Shown: positions 32,574 to 44,109, counted from the first letter of the stretch. The stretch: DNA of 64,000 bases from Ligustrum vulgare (GCA_963555705.1 CAUVWQ010000019.1:62001-126000); one strand, 5' to 3'. Program-made: numbers and translations. Notes: generated by a model from the letters alone, not told the origin.

Positions 32574-33473
32574 ATGGCATCTGATGATTCTCTTCAAGCT
32601 ATTAATATGCGTTTGGATGGTAAAAAATATGCTTACTGGAGTCATGTTATGAAATACTTTCTTAAGGGTAAAAAGATGTGGGGTTATGTAAGTGGAACAA
32701 TTGACAAACCGGGAACCAATGATGCAAATTATGCAACTGTGTTAGATACCTGGGATTCAAACAATTCAAAAATTCTTACGTGGATAAATAATTCCGTTGA
32801 ACATAGTATTGGTACACAGTTGGCTAAGTATGAAACAACAAAGGAGGTTTGGGACCATTTACAGAAGTTGTACACTAAATCTAATTTTGCAAAATGATAT
32901 CAGGTAGAGATTGACATTCGGGCATTGCAACAAAAGAATATGAGCATTCTAGATTTTTATACTGCTATGACATTAATTTGGGATGAGTTAGCTCTTACTG
33001 AACGAGCAGGATTGAAAGCATGTGAGGATTATACTACCTATAGAGAGGAGCAACGACTAGTTCAGTTTTTGATGGCGCTTCGTAGTGATTTTGAGGGGCT
33101 CAGAGGTTCTATTTTGCATCGTACTCCCCTTCCATCTGTTGATTCAGTTGTTAGTTAACTTGTTGCTGAGGAGACACGGTTGAAATCTCTTACTGAAGAT
33201 GTATCTCTTTCACATTGTGGGACTTTTGTTTTAGCTGTACCATCTACACAGAATCGAAACAAAGGACATGTACGGGTCCCAAATGATGTTTGTAGTTTTT
33301 GTAGACAAAAGGGACATTGGAAGGCTCAGTATCCTAAATTGTTGAAGTCACAGCAGCAGAGTTATTACTCATCACCGCAGCAGTCTTATAGATCCAATGC
33401 TCACACAGCAGCGGTTGTTCCATCTATTGCTCCTCTGTACTTGGACCACCACCCTCATCTGATTCCAGGTTGA
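32574..33473 (+). pseudogene. copia gag
   Basis: ATG at 32574 opens MASDDSLQAINMRLDGKKYA, then YWSHVMKYFLKGKKMWGYVS, the N-terminal copia gag pattern. TGA at 32895 and TAA at 33156 interrupt an otherwise continuous frame. The zinc knuckle near 33288 reads CSFCRQKGHWKAQYPK: the last Cys of CX2CX4HX4C is Tyr. The frame stops with TGA at 33471. Gag would form the particle that packages the RNA; this version would be unable to do so. Confidence 0.88.
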
Positions 33474-34580
33474 CTGATCTTAGTGAGCAGTTTCAGAAGT
33501 TTTTAGCCTCGCAGCCACATGCCATGTCTGCCTCTACTCATGTAGGTTTGTCCTCTCAGAATTCCTCAGGTAAACCTTCTTCATGGATTTTTGACTCGGG
33601 TGCTTCCAAGCATATGTTTTCTAACTCATAACTTTTTGACTCTTTATATCCTTCTACGTCGTCTACATCTATTATGACTGCTGATGGATCCCCGTTGTCT
33701 TTAGCAGGCGTTGGTTTTGTTCATACTTCTAATCTATCTCTTTCAGACGTCTATTGTGTTCCCGATCTTACTTTAAATCTTATCTCTGTTGGTCAATTAT
33801 ATGATTCTGGACATTCTGTTCACTTTACTTCTACTTCTTGTTATGTACAGGATCCGCAGTCTCAGAAGCTGATAGGGATAGGCCATAGGCATAGAGGAGG
33901 ACTTTATGTTCTGGATAGTCTGAAACTAGCGCATGTTGCAGCCTCTAGTATTGACTTATCATCGTTTCATTTGAATTCTTCTTCTAATTTCTATTTATGG
34001 CATTCTCGCCTTAGACATGTGTCTGCTAGTCGTTTAAAATTTTTAGCTTCTAAAGGTTGTTTAGGAGACTTGAAACCTCATGACATTTCTGATTGTAGTG
34101 GTTGCAAACTTGCTAAATTCTCCGCTTTACCTTTTCCTCATAGTGTTTCTTCTTCTATTGCATCATTTGATCTTGTGCGGTCAGATGTGTGGGGCCCTGC
34201 TCCTGTTTCTACTAAAGGAGGGTCCCGATATTATGTTTCCTTTATTCATGATTGTAGTCGTTACTGTTGGGTATATCTTATGAAGTGACGTTCTGAATTT
34301 CTTTCTATTTATCGTTCATTCAGAGCACTCATTACAACTCAACATTCTGCTATCATTAAATATTTTCTATGTGATTTGGGTGGGGAATATTTTTCTACTG
34401 ATTTTCGTGAGTTGCTTGCTCTTGATGGTACAATCCATCAAACTTCCTGTACTGATACTCCTTAACAGAATGGTGTTTTTGAATGTAAGCATAGACACAT
34501 TATTGAAACTTCTTGTTCCCATCTTCTATCTGCCAAGGTACCGAGTGAAATTTGGGGAGAGGCCGTTCTCACCGCTGTCT
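33474..34580 (+). pseudogene. copia protease and integrase
   Basis: Protease WIFDSGASKHMFSNS (33583-33627) keeps the catalytic DSG, with a TAA right after. NLISVGQLYDSGHSV and LWHSRLRHVSASRLK with CSGCKLAK form the GAG-pre-integrase and zinc-binding HHCC region. The integrase core has SDVWGP (first D), CDLGGEY (second D) and, after a TAA where QQNG should be, NGVFECKHRH (E kept). TGA at 34285 lies between. All catalytic residues are present, but the frame is stopped at least three times. Confidence 0.88.
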
Positions 34581-34582
34581 AT

Positions 34583-36088
34583 TTGATTAATAGGATACCA
34601 TCTTCTCACACATCTGGTTTGTCACCATTTCAATCTTTGTTTAGTTATTCTCTTGATTATTCTCTCTTAAAAGTCTTTGGGTGCACTTGTTTTATTCTTC
34701 GTCCCACAACAGAACGTAGTAAATTAACTCCACGTTTAGCTATTTGTGTCTTCTTAGGATATGGTGAGGGACAAAAAGGTTATCGATGTTTTGATCCTGT
34801 TAGTCACAAGTTACATGTCTCTCGTAATGTTGTGTTTCTTGAACACATTCCATTCTTTTCTATTACTGATAATACTTTCCACATGACTACATTAGATCTC
34901 ATTTGTATTGATCCATTCACCGACGACATTGATAGACCACCTACACCCACTCCTACTATCTCTTCTCCATCTTCGTCACATGCTACAGGTACACATGCAC
35001 CATATCAGAATGTCCTTCCATCTCTTATGGCTCCCCAAGCACCATCTGAGGCTGAGAATCCGCTGTCTCCCCCTCCTCGATATCCTCAACGTATACGTAA
35101 GTCTACTCACTTACCTGATTTTGATTATTCTTGTTACTCTGAATCCTTTTGTTGTTTCTTGTCTTCCATTCATAAGCTTTCTGAACCTTCCTCCTGTAAA
35201 GAAGCAGCTTTAGATCCCCTTTGGCAACAGGCTATGACTGATGAACTCTCTGCTCTACATAAGACAGACACTTGGGAATTAGTTTCCTTACCACTGGGTA
35301 AACATGCTATTGGATCTCGTTGGGTCTATAAAATTAAGACTAAATCTGATGGTTCGGTTGAGCGTTATAAGGCTCGATTGGTTGCTAAGGGATTTTCTCA
35401 ACAGTATGACTTGGATTATGAGGAGACATTTGCCCTTGTTGCAAAAATGACTACTGTACGTACACTTATCGCAGTTGCTTCTGTTTGTCAGTGGAGTCTC
35501 TCTCAAATGGATGTTAAAAATGCCTTCTTGAATGGATATCTTCAAGAAGATGTTTATATGGTTCCTCCACCTGGTGTTTCTCATTCTCCTGGATTTGTTT
35601 GCAAACTCAAGAAAGCTTTATATGGTCTCAAACAAGCACCTCGTGCTTGGTTTGAGAGGTTCTCTACAGTTGTTCTCTCTCTTGGTTTTACATCTAGCCA
35701 TCATGATTCCACCTTGTTCTGCAGGTCTACTCCCGCTGGTCGTATCCTCCTTCTGTTGTATGTTGATGACATGATCATTACTGGTGATGATGTTGTGGGG
35801 ATAACTGATCTAAAATATGAATTGACTCGTCTTTTTGAAATGAAGGATTTGGGTCCCTTATCCCACTTTCTAGGGATTGAGGTTGCTTCTTCTCCTAGAG
35901 GTTATATGCTCTCTCAGTCTAAATATGCCTTAGATGTCATTGAGCATGCTCATTTTACTGATACTAAAATAGCTGATACTCCTATTGAGACTAATGTTCG
36001 TTACTCACCTTCTAATGGTGAACCATTAACATATCCTGATTTTATATCGCACTATTGTTGGTTCTCTTGTTTATCTTACCATCACTAG
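34583..36088 (+). pseudogene. copia integrase end and reverse transcriptase
   Basis: The longest intact frame of this element, 501 codons. It has VFGCTCFILRP and VFLGYGEGQKGYRCFDP (integrase C-terminal part), a Ser/Pro-rich linker, then RT: WELVSLPLGKHAIGSRWVYK, RYKARLVAKGFSQ, QMDVKNAFLNGYL, LYGLKQAPRAWF and the catalytic LLYVDDMIITG (about 35755). It ends HYCWFSCLSYHH; the true continuation (VGSLVYLTITRPDIAYAV) is in the next frame, so a frameshift lies near 36050. RT copies the genomic RNA in the particle. Confidence 0.9.
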
Positions 36089-36640
36089 GCCTGACATTGC
36101 TTATGCTGTGCATGTTGTTAGTCAATTTGTTTCAGCACCTACCATGGTTCACTGGACAGCGGTTGTTCGGATCTTGCGCTATCTCCGTGGCTCTTGTTTT
36201 CAGAGTCTTTTATTCCCATCGACCTCCTCTTTAGAGCTTCGTGCTTACTCCGATGCAGATTGGGCTGGGAACCCAACTGATCGTAAGTCCACTACTGGTT
36301 TTTGTGTATTTTTGGGTGATTCTCTTATCTCTTGGAAAAGTAAGAAGCAATCAGTAGTTTCTCGCTCATCTACTGAAGCAGAATATCGTGCCATGGCCTC
36401 CACTACTACTGAGATTGTGTGGTTACGTTGGCTACTTGCAGATATGGGTGTTCACCTTTCCTCTCCCACCCCTTTGTATTGTGACAATAAGAGTGCCATA
36501 CAAATCTCACACAATTCTGTGTTCCATGAGCGCACGAAGCACATTGAGATTTACTGTCATCTTGTTCGTCACCATCTTCAGCATGGGACTATTGCCTTAC
36601 TTTTGTCTCTTCCTCATTGCAGCTAGCAGACTTCAAAGTC
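36060..36640 (+). pseudogene. copia RNase H
   Basis: LRAYSDADWAGNPTDRKST (first D of the active site), SWKSKKQSVVSRSSTEAEYR (E), YCDNKSAIQISHNSVFHER (D) and KHIEIYCHLVRHH. The frame closes at 36624-36626; the usual tail is found in another frame, another small frameshift. Removes RNA from the RNA/DNA hybrid. Confidence 0.9.
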
Positions 36641-36708
36641 CCATCCGACTCACCGCTTTCGATTCTTACTTGACAAACTCTCGCTGCTTCTTGCTATAGC
36701 ATCATGAG

Positions 36709-36719
36709 TTTGCGGGGGA
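36709..36719 (+). promoter_or_regulatory. Polypurine tract of the copia element
   Basis: Purine-rich 'tttgcggggga' directly before the 3' LTR. Confidence 0.8.
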
Positions 36720-36955
36720 TGTTAGAATAATTAGCATAATTAGTTTATTATAATTATAGTAGCTTTCCTAATTATAGCTTTCCTAGTTTAGATTGTATTT
36801 TGTTTATATATAGTTTTGAGTATTATGATTAATTCAATATATTTTTCTTGACAATTCGTTTTAGGGTTGCCTCACATCTCTCTTTCTTTCTTTCTTCTTG
36901 ATTAATTGGTTGAACATATATAAGAATATATATATGTGTTATTGAGTTTTCTACA
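36720..36955 (+). repeat. 3' LTR of the copia element, 236 bp
   Basis: TGTTAGAATAATTAGC to GAGTTTTCTACA, followed by the target duplication GTATC. Confidence 0.93.
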
Positions 36956-36960
36956 GTATC

Positions 36961-37124
36961 ATTGATTTTGACTCCTGCTGTAATTATGTTTGTAGAAGGA
37001 GACATTGATCACTAATGATAATCCTGTGTAAGATGTATATCTCTATGTGCTTAGTAAGACAAACCTCGTAAACGGGTTTACTTTAGTTATTTCAAATTCT
37101 AAGACCTTATTCCTGGGTAATTAC
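36961..37124 (-). pseudogene. DUF724-gene relic, copy 2 (right part)
   Basis: Continues copy 2 after the copia element. The end (37070-37124) matches 7560-7620. The ~150 bases in between, with 'gaaggagacattgatcac', are absent from copy 1. Identity as part of the same gene rests on position; no domain lies here. Confidence 0.5.
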
Positions 37125-37670
37125 TGTTTTTTGTTTTAACACAAACTCCACAAAACTTTATATACCTCCATCTAAACCCAAAAAATGGTATTTTTAGAAA
37201 TTTGGTGAGTTTAGGTGTTTTATTTATGTTTTTTTATCATATGATATCCAAAAAAAATAAAAAATTAAACCCCATATGTTCAAAGTCTCTCCTTATTAGC
37301 TTTCAGGGATATTAAGTGACTTTTAGCCGTTTTTATGTTTGTCTTCCATCACCTTTACAATGTACACTAATTGATTCAACATTGTTTATAGCAAACAAAA
37401 ACAAAATTCCAATATTTTATTTATTTATTTATTTATTTATTTATTTTGGGCTCAAGTAAACAAATATTCAAGAAATTGGGTGATATTGAGGCTGGCTCTT
37501 TTTCCATAAGGTATATATATGAAAAAAAATTAAACTTCGGATTTAGTTATATTTCTTATCAGTTGTTTGTGAAATTGAGTGATTTTAGTTTTGTTTATGT
37601 TTCTTCCATCTCCTCTATAGTATGTACTATCATTGATTCAACATCGTGCAAATCTCGGGCAATCATTATT
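37125..37670 (+). repeat. Repeat family A, copy 8 (full)
   Basis: Sister of the copy at 7632: both have a (TTTA)n tract (37417-37446 here) and both follow a DUF724 relic. Confidence 0.8.
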
Positions 37671-38052
37671 AACAATATTGCAAAAGAAAATAGAATCTTT
37701 GACGGCTCAAGGTAGGTAATGGGCGACAATTCCAGCTGGAATTAACAATTAAACACCATATGTTCAAAATTATATTCCGTATTAGTTTTCAGTAAAATTA
37801 AGTGATTATTTTTTAGTTGTTTTTATGTTTGTCTTCCATCCCCTTTATTATATATACTAATTGATTCAAAATTGTTAGCGAACAAAAATAAAATTTCAAT
37901 TCTTTTTTATTTTTTGGGTTCGAGTAATCAAATACTATTCAAGAAATTAGGTGATGTTGGATCTGGATTTTCTCCATAAGGTATATGTGGAGGGGAAAAA
38001 AAAATTAGACTCCGGATTTAGTTATATTTCTTACCAGTTGTTTGGGAAATTG
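37671..38052 (+). repeat. Short C segment and repeat family A, copy 9 (partial)
   Basis: 'caaggtaggtaatgggcgac' (C start), then at 37745 'taaacaccatatgttcaaaa' restarts family A midway and runs to 'cagttgtttgggaaattgg'. Confidence 0.7.
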
Positions 38053-40300
38053 GAGTGCGAAATCAACAAACATTGAACCCTCGAGTGCGATACTTTTCCA
38101 GGTGAAGCTATTACTCTAGCTCGCAATGGGTGAATGAGCAAGTTGCTTGTGTGGTACATTCTGTACCTCTGATCTGTGTTGGAAATTTACTTATACTTGT
38201 ATGGCTGAATTTAATAAAAATTTCAACCCTCTTCAAGGATTATCTTTGTTCTTGACAAAATTCTTGATTATAATTAATACCTTGAGCCAATTCTTCAAAA
38301 TTATTTGAGAATCTTGATAAAGATCAATCACGACCTCTCTCATTCTCCTTTGTGAATCTCAATCTACCACGGCAATTTACACACCATAAGTGTCCAATTG
38401 TGAAGCCTTCAATGCTCATCCACACGGTGGGACATGAGGGAGTAAAGATTTTCGTTCTTTTGTTGCAGAGAATATTGTATCGATAGTTTTGTTGTAATTG
38501 TAATTGTAGAAAATTAAAATTCAGACCCTAAGTGTTTATTTACAGATGTTTAATTGGGATCGACCCATCCACTACCTTTTAGTTAATTAATCTAATTAAT
38601 TAAACTCTGCACATAAGTAACCAAGTAATTAATTCTATAAATGTCCAATAATTGTCAATTAATTATTATTGAGTAACATTTTTTAGGTCAAGAGTTTTTT
38701 ATGTATGAATCATTAGGTTCGTGATCACAATGTTGAACAATGTAAATTATTATTTTAATATAACCAGAACACGATGTATAAGATAAATATCTCCTTTTAA
38801 ATAATCATTAATTCATTTATATTTTATTATTTTATTTTAAGTAATTACTAATTCCCGTAAATTACCTAATTTACATTCGTCATCCTAAATTGACATCCAA
38901 AAATGTGTCATGGTAATATGTGATGAAAATTGTCACATAATGTGGCAAAATCAAACTTCTTTATTTATGATGAAACTATAATTTTTTCATCAATATGATT
39001 AGCGAATTGAAAGATAGGAAGCGTGTCAATCTCAACTATTGATCATATCTTTCATCCTAGTCAATAAACGTCAAAAAATCTCTCCAATGTAAATTCACAT
39101 CCGCAAAAGATTTAGATATCAACTTAACCGAATGAAAAGCATAATCTCTTACTATTTATCTGATGAATCCTTTATTTTTCATTTAAAACATTTATATAAT
39201 TCTTGACAAATACCAAAATGATGCCGTCTTAGGGGCTCTTGGCATAGAACCATCCAACATTACCAAAGTATAACTATCATATCTATGAACTCACAATATT
39301 AGCATGTCTATTACTTTAAATTTAATCAGTATCAGAACATTAAAAAATTTGACCCAAAAAAAAAACTAATTATTCCTATACAGATACTGCATTACGGTGA
39401 TTGTGGATGTGTCGGTACTAAATAGTAGTGTAATTATAAATAAATTTAAAAATGACGAAAAGGCATTAATTGAATGAAATTAATTACATAAACACTCATC
39501 TTCAATTCATAAATGTATTTTTATATTCACGTGCTTGCTATGGAATATTAGTATTACAATCCAAATCTGGACTAAATTTATGTGTAGAATCATTAAACAA
39601 ACGATAAACATATATAAGATATACTATGAAAATTCCACAATGATTTTGGCACGAACATCGCATATGTTTAATATTTTTTCCAAACAAAAATTCCACATAG
39701 CATACGAATGTTTTATATGCGTCCACCACAACCAGAATGATATAGGGTATTTTTCCCCTAAGATATAAGAAACAATTAAATTCCACATATTTAATTATGT
39801 TCCTTATGTTTTATGGGAAATTGGGTTTATTTTATTTATGTTTCTGTTTGTTTCCATCTTCTCTAGAATGTACTCGAATCACGATTCAACAGTGTGCAAA
39901 TCTTGTGTAATCATAATTTATAGTTTTGTGAAGAGATGAGAAACTTTAAAGTCTTAGAACCTATTTGGTCTATGGTTTTTTTTTACCAAAACTTTTCAAA
40001 CTCAATCTCAATCATCCATCATTGGTCAAGCCCACAATTTTTTACTTTTCAAATCAATCTAAACCACACATTCATCAAAAAAAAAAAAAATCAAAACTTT
40101 TCCATGGACCAAACGGGCTCTTAGGGTAGATAATTGACGAAGTAGGTTAAAATTTTCATTGCACTGCAACTCTATTGTTATCTTGCAACTACAATAGTCA
40201 TTGCCCGGTCCTTTGGATATATTACCAAGAGTATAAACAGTTCTTTTGGAGCAGTTACTACGATTTTGCAAAAAAACACACCGACTGAATAAGCCAATGG
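38050..40300. repeat. Duplicated block, copy 2 (partner at 11735-14957)
   Basis: Carries in order C (38053-38172), the TGTTGGAAAT LTR-like segment (38175-39330), B (39372-39650), A (39720-39935) and C (39936-40348). It lacks the CACTA at 12983 and the MITE at 14511 and so supplies their empty sites (about 39286 and 39832). Confidence 0.75.
39957..40120. mobile_element. PIF/Harbinger-type (Tourist-like) MITE, TSD TTA
   Basis: 164 bp with inverted ends GAACCTATTTGGTCTATGG and the complement of CCATGGACCAAACGGGCTC. TTA flanks both sides (39954-39956, 40121-40123). The paired copy at 14785 lacks it. Confidence 0.75.
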
Positions 40301-40348
40301 CACATCTATGTTACACTTTGTACCTTTGGTTAGGACAAGGATCTCCCA

Positions 40349-40714
40349 CACTACAACAAAAATAGCCTTTTGTAACACTCAAAAAATGTTTCCAAAAGGT
40401 TTTTGCAACGTTTGACAAGTGTTGCAAATCGCAGTGTTGCCGTAGAGAAAAAAATTTTTGCAACGTTTTTTGAACGTTGCAAAAGATTGAAATAAACGTT
40501 ACAATAGACCTTTTGCAAGGTTTATTAAGTGTTGTGGTAGATCCTTTTGCAACGTTTATTAAGTGTAGTCGTAGACCTTTTTGCAACGTTTTTTGAGTGT
40601 TGCCGTAAACCCTTTTGCAACGTTTTTAAAGTGTTGCAAAAACTTTTAACCCAACCTTTTGCAACATTTATTGAGTGATGCCGTAGACCCTTTTGCAACG
40701 TTTTTTGAACGTTG

Positions 40715-40751
<37 letters not shown>

Positions 40752-41885
40752 AAATATTATTGAACAAATTATTTATAAAACCCAAATTTTTTTAATTACT
40801 TCATTAAAATGGTACTTTAAATAAAAAACAAAAGTAAATACATTATGAATTTTCAAATCCATATAAAATAAAGTCTTGATAATGTCTAATAAATCCACAA
40901 TACATAATTACAAATCCACGAAAGAAAGTGTTGATAATGTTTAACAAATTCGTAAAAGAACATCATCATTTGACAAAAGAAATATTTTACTACGGGAATA
41001 TCAACTTCATCCCGCAATATAACCGCACCTTTAGATTGCAAAATTCAGTCCTTCTTCAAAGTTACCTATAACAAATTTGAGCAAAGATATAAGTCAATGT
41101 CACGCTTTACTTAATAAATGGTAGAAAAAATAAAAAATAGAGTTAAAAGCAAAATACATTTATATCTTTCAAGTGTGATTTAATAGAAATTAATATGACT
41201 TGTCCTAAATCAATCTACTAGACCAGAGACGTGAAGTGCATCGATTACACATGTCAGCTAGATACTAGATCTACCACCAAGGAAAATGAGCTTTAACGCA
41301 AAGTGTAAAACCTAAACTTAGACGTGTTAACTTCTCTTTCCTTCCCTTCTATTGTAAAATATTCTATAGAAATTTCGACACAACCTCCCCTATAAATTGG
41401 ACTTAGTCAACCTGTAAAAAAAATCATAACCAACATAATAATTTAAAAATCAAACCAACACCTCAAACAACTTCCAACATCAATCCCTAACTCCTCAACA
41501 TCACAAATTCAACAATAAACTCTATCAAAACCCAAATCATATTTAAAACTAATTAATAATAGCTAACAAACATCTTGAATTCAAATTAAACTTGTTTTCA
41601 AATAGACTTATATGAAGTTAGTCATAAATAAGAAACTACTGCAAACAAGATTCATAAAAAACTATCCCATAGGCTCTTTCCTTCCAATTGACCTGAGAAG
41701 CAAAAAATCAGGCAATACCTCTAACTTGTCCTCCTTAGCCTGTGATTTTTAGGAAGAACACGAAATTCCTCAGTCAAGCGAAAACGCTCACCGAGATTTT
41801 CAAGTGAAACAAAGACGAGAGCAATAGTTATGTTCAATTGAATGACAAAGAGCTCCTTGCATACAATTACAAAAAATATTTTAAT
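40349..41885. mobile_element. Truncated CACTA, relative of the 4.0 kb element
   Basis: CACTACAACAAAAATAGCC start with the same 'gttgccgtagaccc...gcaacg' subterminal array (40380-40720) and an AT microsatellite at 40717-40748. Matches 15423-16690, then diverges at about 41520. The right end is absent; the sequence abuts a copia element truncated at about 41890. 41640-41830 holds a short minus-strand open stretch (ENLGERFRLTEEFRVLPKNH) possibly from a different captured gene. Confidence 0.75.
40717..40748. repeat. (AT)n microsatellite
   Basis: Uninterrupted TA/AT run just inside the subterminal array. Confidence 0.9.
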
Positions 41886-41903
41886 TATCATTTCTAGTGC
41901 ATT

Positions 41904-42833
41904 TTACTCTTCCTTGCTACTGTCATCATTTGAAAGTTTTAGAGTAGTTGCCATGGGAGTTCTCATTGCCTTTGCATCTTCAAGTCCAAATTTCTTCACT
42001 AGATTTTTAGCACATTTTGCTTGAGATAATAATATGCCAGATTCATCCTGTTGTACCTGCAAACCAATAAAAAATGTTAGTTCACCAACCATACTCATTT
42101 CAAATTCTCTTTTCACTGTATTTATAAATTCATCAATTTTGGACTTAGATGTAGACCCAAACACTATGTCATCAACATATATCTGAGCTACAGTTAGTCT
42201 AGGATTTAGATGGTTAATGAAAAGATTTTTATTAGTCCCTCCACTTTTGTATCCGTTGCTTAGCAAGAATGATGTGAGCCTTTCATACTAAGCTGTGGGA
42301 GCTTATTTCAACCCATATAACGCCTTTTTGAGTCTAAAGACATAGTCCGAGTGAGATGGATCTATGAATCCTTGGGGATGCTCCACATAAGCTTCCTCAT
42401 TAGGCTCTCCATTCAGAAAGGCACTTTTGACATCCATCTGAAATAGTCTGAAATTAATGTAGCAGGACACAGCTAACAACAGCCTGATGGATTCCAGTCT
42501 AGTTACTGAAGCAAATGTTTCGTCAAAGTCTGTCCCTTCAATCTGGGTATAGCCTTGAGGAACAAGTCTAGCTTTATTTCTTACCACATTTCCTTGTTCA
42601 TTTGATTTGTTCTTGAAGATCCATTTGGTTCCAATTACATTACCTTCTTTAGGACGTGGTACCAACTCCCAGACGTTGTTTCTTTCAAATTGATTGAGTT
42701 CCTCCTGCATAGCCTGTATCCAGTGTTCGTCTGTCAATGCTTCCTTGACATTTTTTTGCTCCATTTGAGACACCTGACAGATGTTTCCCATCTCGGCAGC
42801 AAATTTTCTTCTGGTCACATTTCTCTTAGACAT
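41904..42833 (-). pseudogene. copia 2 reverse transcriptase
   Basis: 42833-42303 reads WELVPRPKEGNVIGTKWIFK, NKARLVPQGYTQIEGTDFDE, FQMDVKSAFLNGE, RLKKALYGLK. After a stop at about 42300 the frame resumes at 42266 with QIYVDDIVFGSTSK (catalytic YVDD), FEMSMVGELTFFIGLQV and CAKNLVKKFGLEDAKAMRTP. It ends in SSKEE and a stop where the truncation begins. Most core residues are intact; one stop plus the lost C-terminus make it non-functional. Confidence 0.88.
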
Positions 42834-42890
42834 ATCAGTGAGAATGTTATCAAGTGGATGATCCTTTTGAATCCTAGCAGGTGGTAGTCT

Positions 42891-43633
42891 TTATGCTTCT
42901 GATTCTACAATATCAGGTGTATCTGGGTAGTCAGATTCGCCTCGATCTGCAGCTATTACTGGGTGCCCAGACTCATCCTGATTGGATTCTTCAGTATTAT
43001 TGAGACTTCCAGCTTGGTGTTGTTCTTCTTCTGACTTTTTTGTTCCAACTTTTTCTTTTGGTAGAATTTTCAGTTGATCACCATCTACTTCATGCAAATC
43101 CGAGTTCAAACAATTAGTGTCATCCGCTTTCACATTAATTGACTCAAGAACAATTTGGGTTCTTAGATTGTAAACTCTATAGGCTCTACTATTTTCAGCA
43201 TAACCCAAAAATATTCCATCATCCGATTTTGAGTCAAATTTTCCTAGGTGTTCTCTATCTTTTAAAATGTAGCGTTTACTTCATGAAAGTAATCAACCCT
43301 AGGTTTTCTACCCTTTCAAATTTCATATGCAGTTTGATTTGTTCCTAATCTAAGCAAGACTCTATTGACAATATAACAAGCAATGTTTATGGCTTCTGCC
43401 CAAAATTTCGTGGGTAATTTGTTGCTGTTTAGCATGACACGAGCCATCTCTTGTAGAGTTCTATATTTTCTTTCCACCACTCCATTTTGTTGAGGAGTCT
43501 TTGGGGATGAGTACTCATGCTTGATCCCATATTGGATACAAAAATCAGCAAACTCGGAGTTTTCAAACTCTCTTCCATGATCACTTCTGATCCTTTTGAC
43601 TCTTACCGGTTCGTCTCCCTTTTCATTGCTCAA
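42891..43633 (-). pseudogene. copia 2 integrase, catalytic end and linker
   Basis: 43633-43316: RIRSDHGREFENSEFADFC (second D of DDE), YSSPKTPQQNGVVERKYRTL (E) and MARVMLNSNKLPTKFWAEA. 43208-42891 continues with YAENSRAYRVYNLRTQIVLE and an acidic linker. A frame break lies at about 43316-43208. Confidence 0.85.
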
Positions 43634-44109
43634 TTTCTAAAAAAGATTAGCAAAATTGTAAAAGGTATAAGATTTATCACGAATAAACATGACCCCAGGT
43701 GTATCTGGAGAAATCATCAACACACACATAAATATACCTCTTACCACCAAAACTTTCCTTTTCTTAGTTCAAGTATATGAGAGGTATTAATAGATGTACC
43801 TGATTTGTGTTGACTTTTGATTTTCTTACCCTTTTGACAATCACCACAGATTTCATCTGGAATATTTTTTATGCTAGGCAATCCTCTCACAGTCTGTAGT
43901 CTGGTCAGTTTCATGATATCATGGTAGTTTAGATGCCCTAATCTGTTATACCATAGTTTCTCATTTTTGGTCTTAACAGAATTGCAAGTTATGTGACTTT
44001 CAAGTGTATAACATTTGTCTCTAGATCTAACACCCTTAAACAAAACACTTTTTAACAGATTAGAATTCTTGTCATAACTTAAAACCTTGCAATATTCTTT
44101 AGAAAACAT
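43634..44109 (-). pseudogene. copia 2 GAG-pre-integrase and integrase start
   Basis: KLWYNRLGHLNYHDIMKLTR and CGDCQKGKKIKSQH form the HHCC zinc-binding region at about 43975-43810. The first catalytic D region (43780-43640) is in a broken frame. Confidence 0.8.

Larger units (their letters stand above)
31236..36955 (+). mobile_element. Full-length Ty1/copia retrotransposon, TSD GTATC
   Basis: GTATC at 31231-31235 and 36956-36960 flanks a pair of LTRs that begin TGTTAGAATAATTAGC and end TTGAGTTTTCTACA. The order is LTR, PBS, gag, protease, integrase, RT, RNase H, polypurine tract, LTR. The LTRs differ at roughly seven bases in about 236 (by eye, ignoring the Cassandra insertion and one CT-repeat indel), so insertion was fairly recent. 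Coding is broken by several stops, so the copy cannot be autonomous. The target is the DUF724 relic. Confidence 0.92.
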
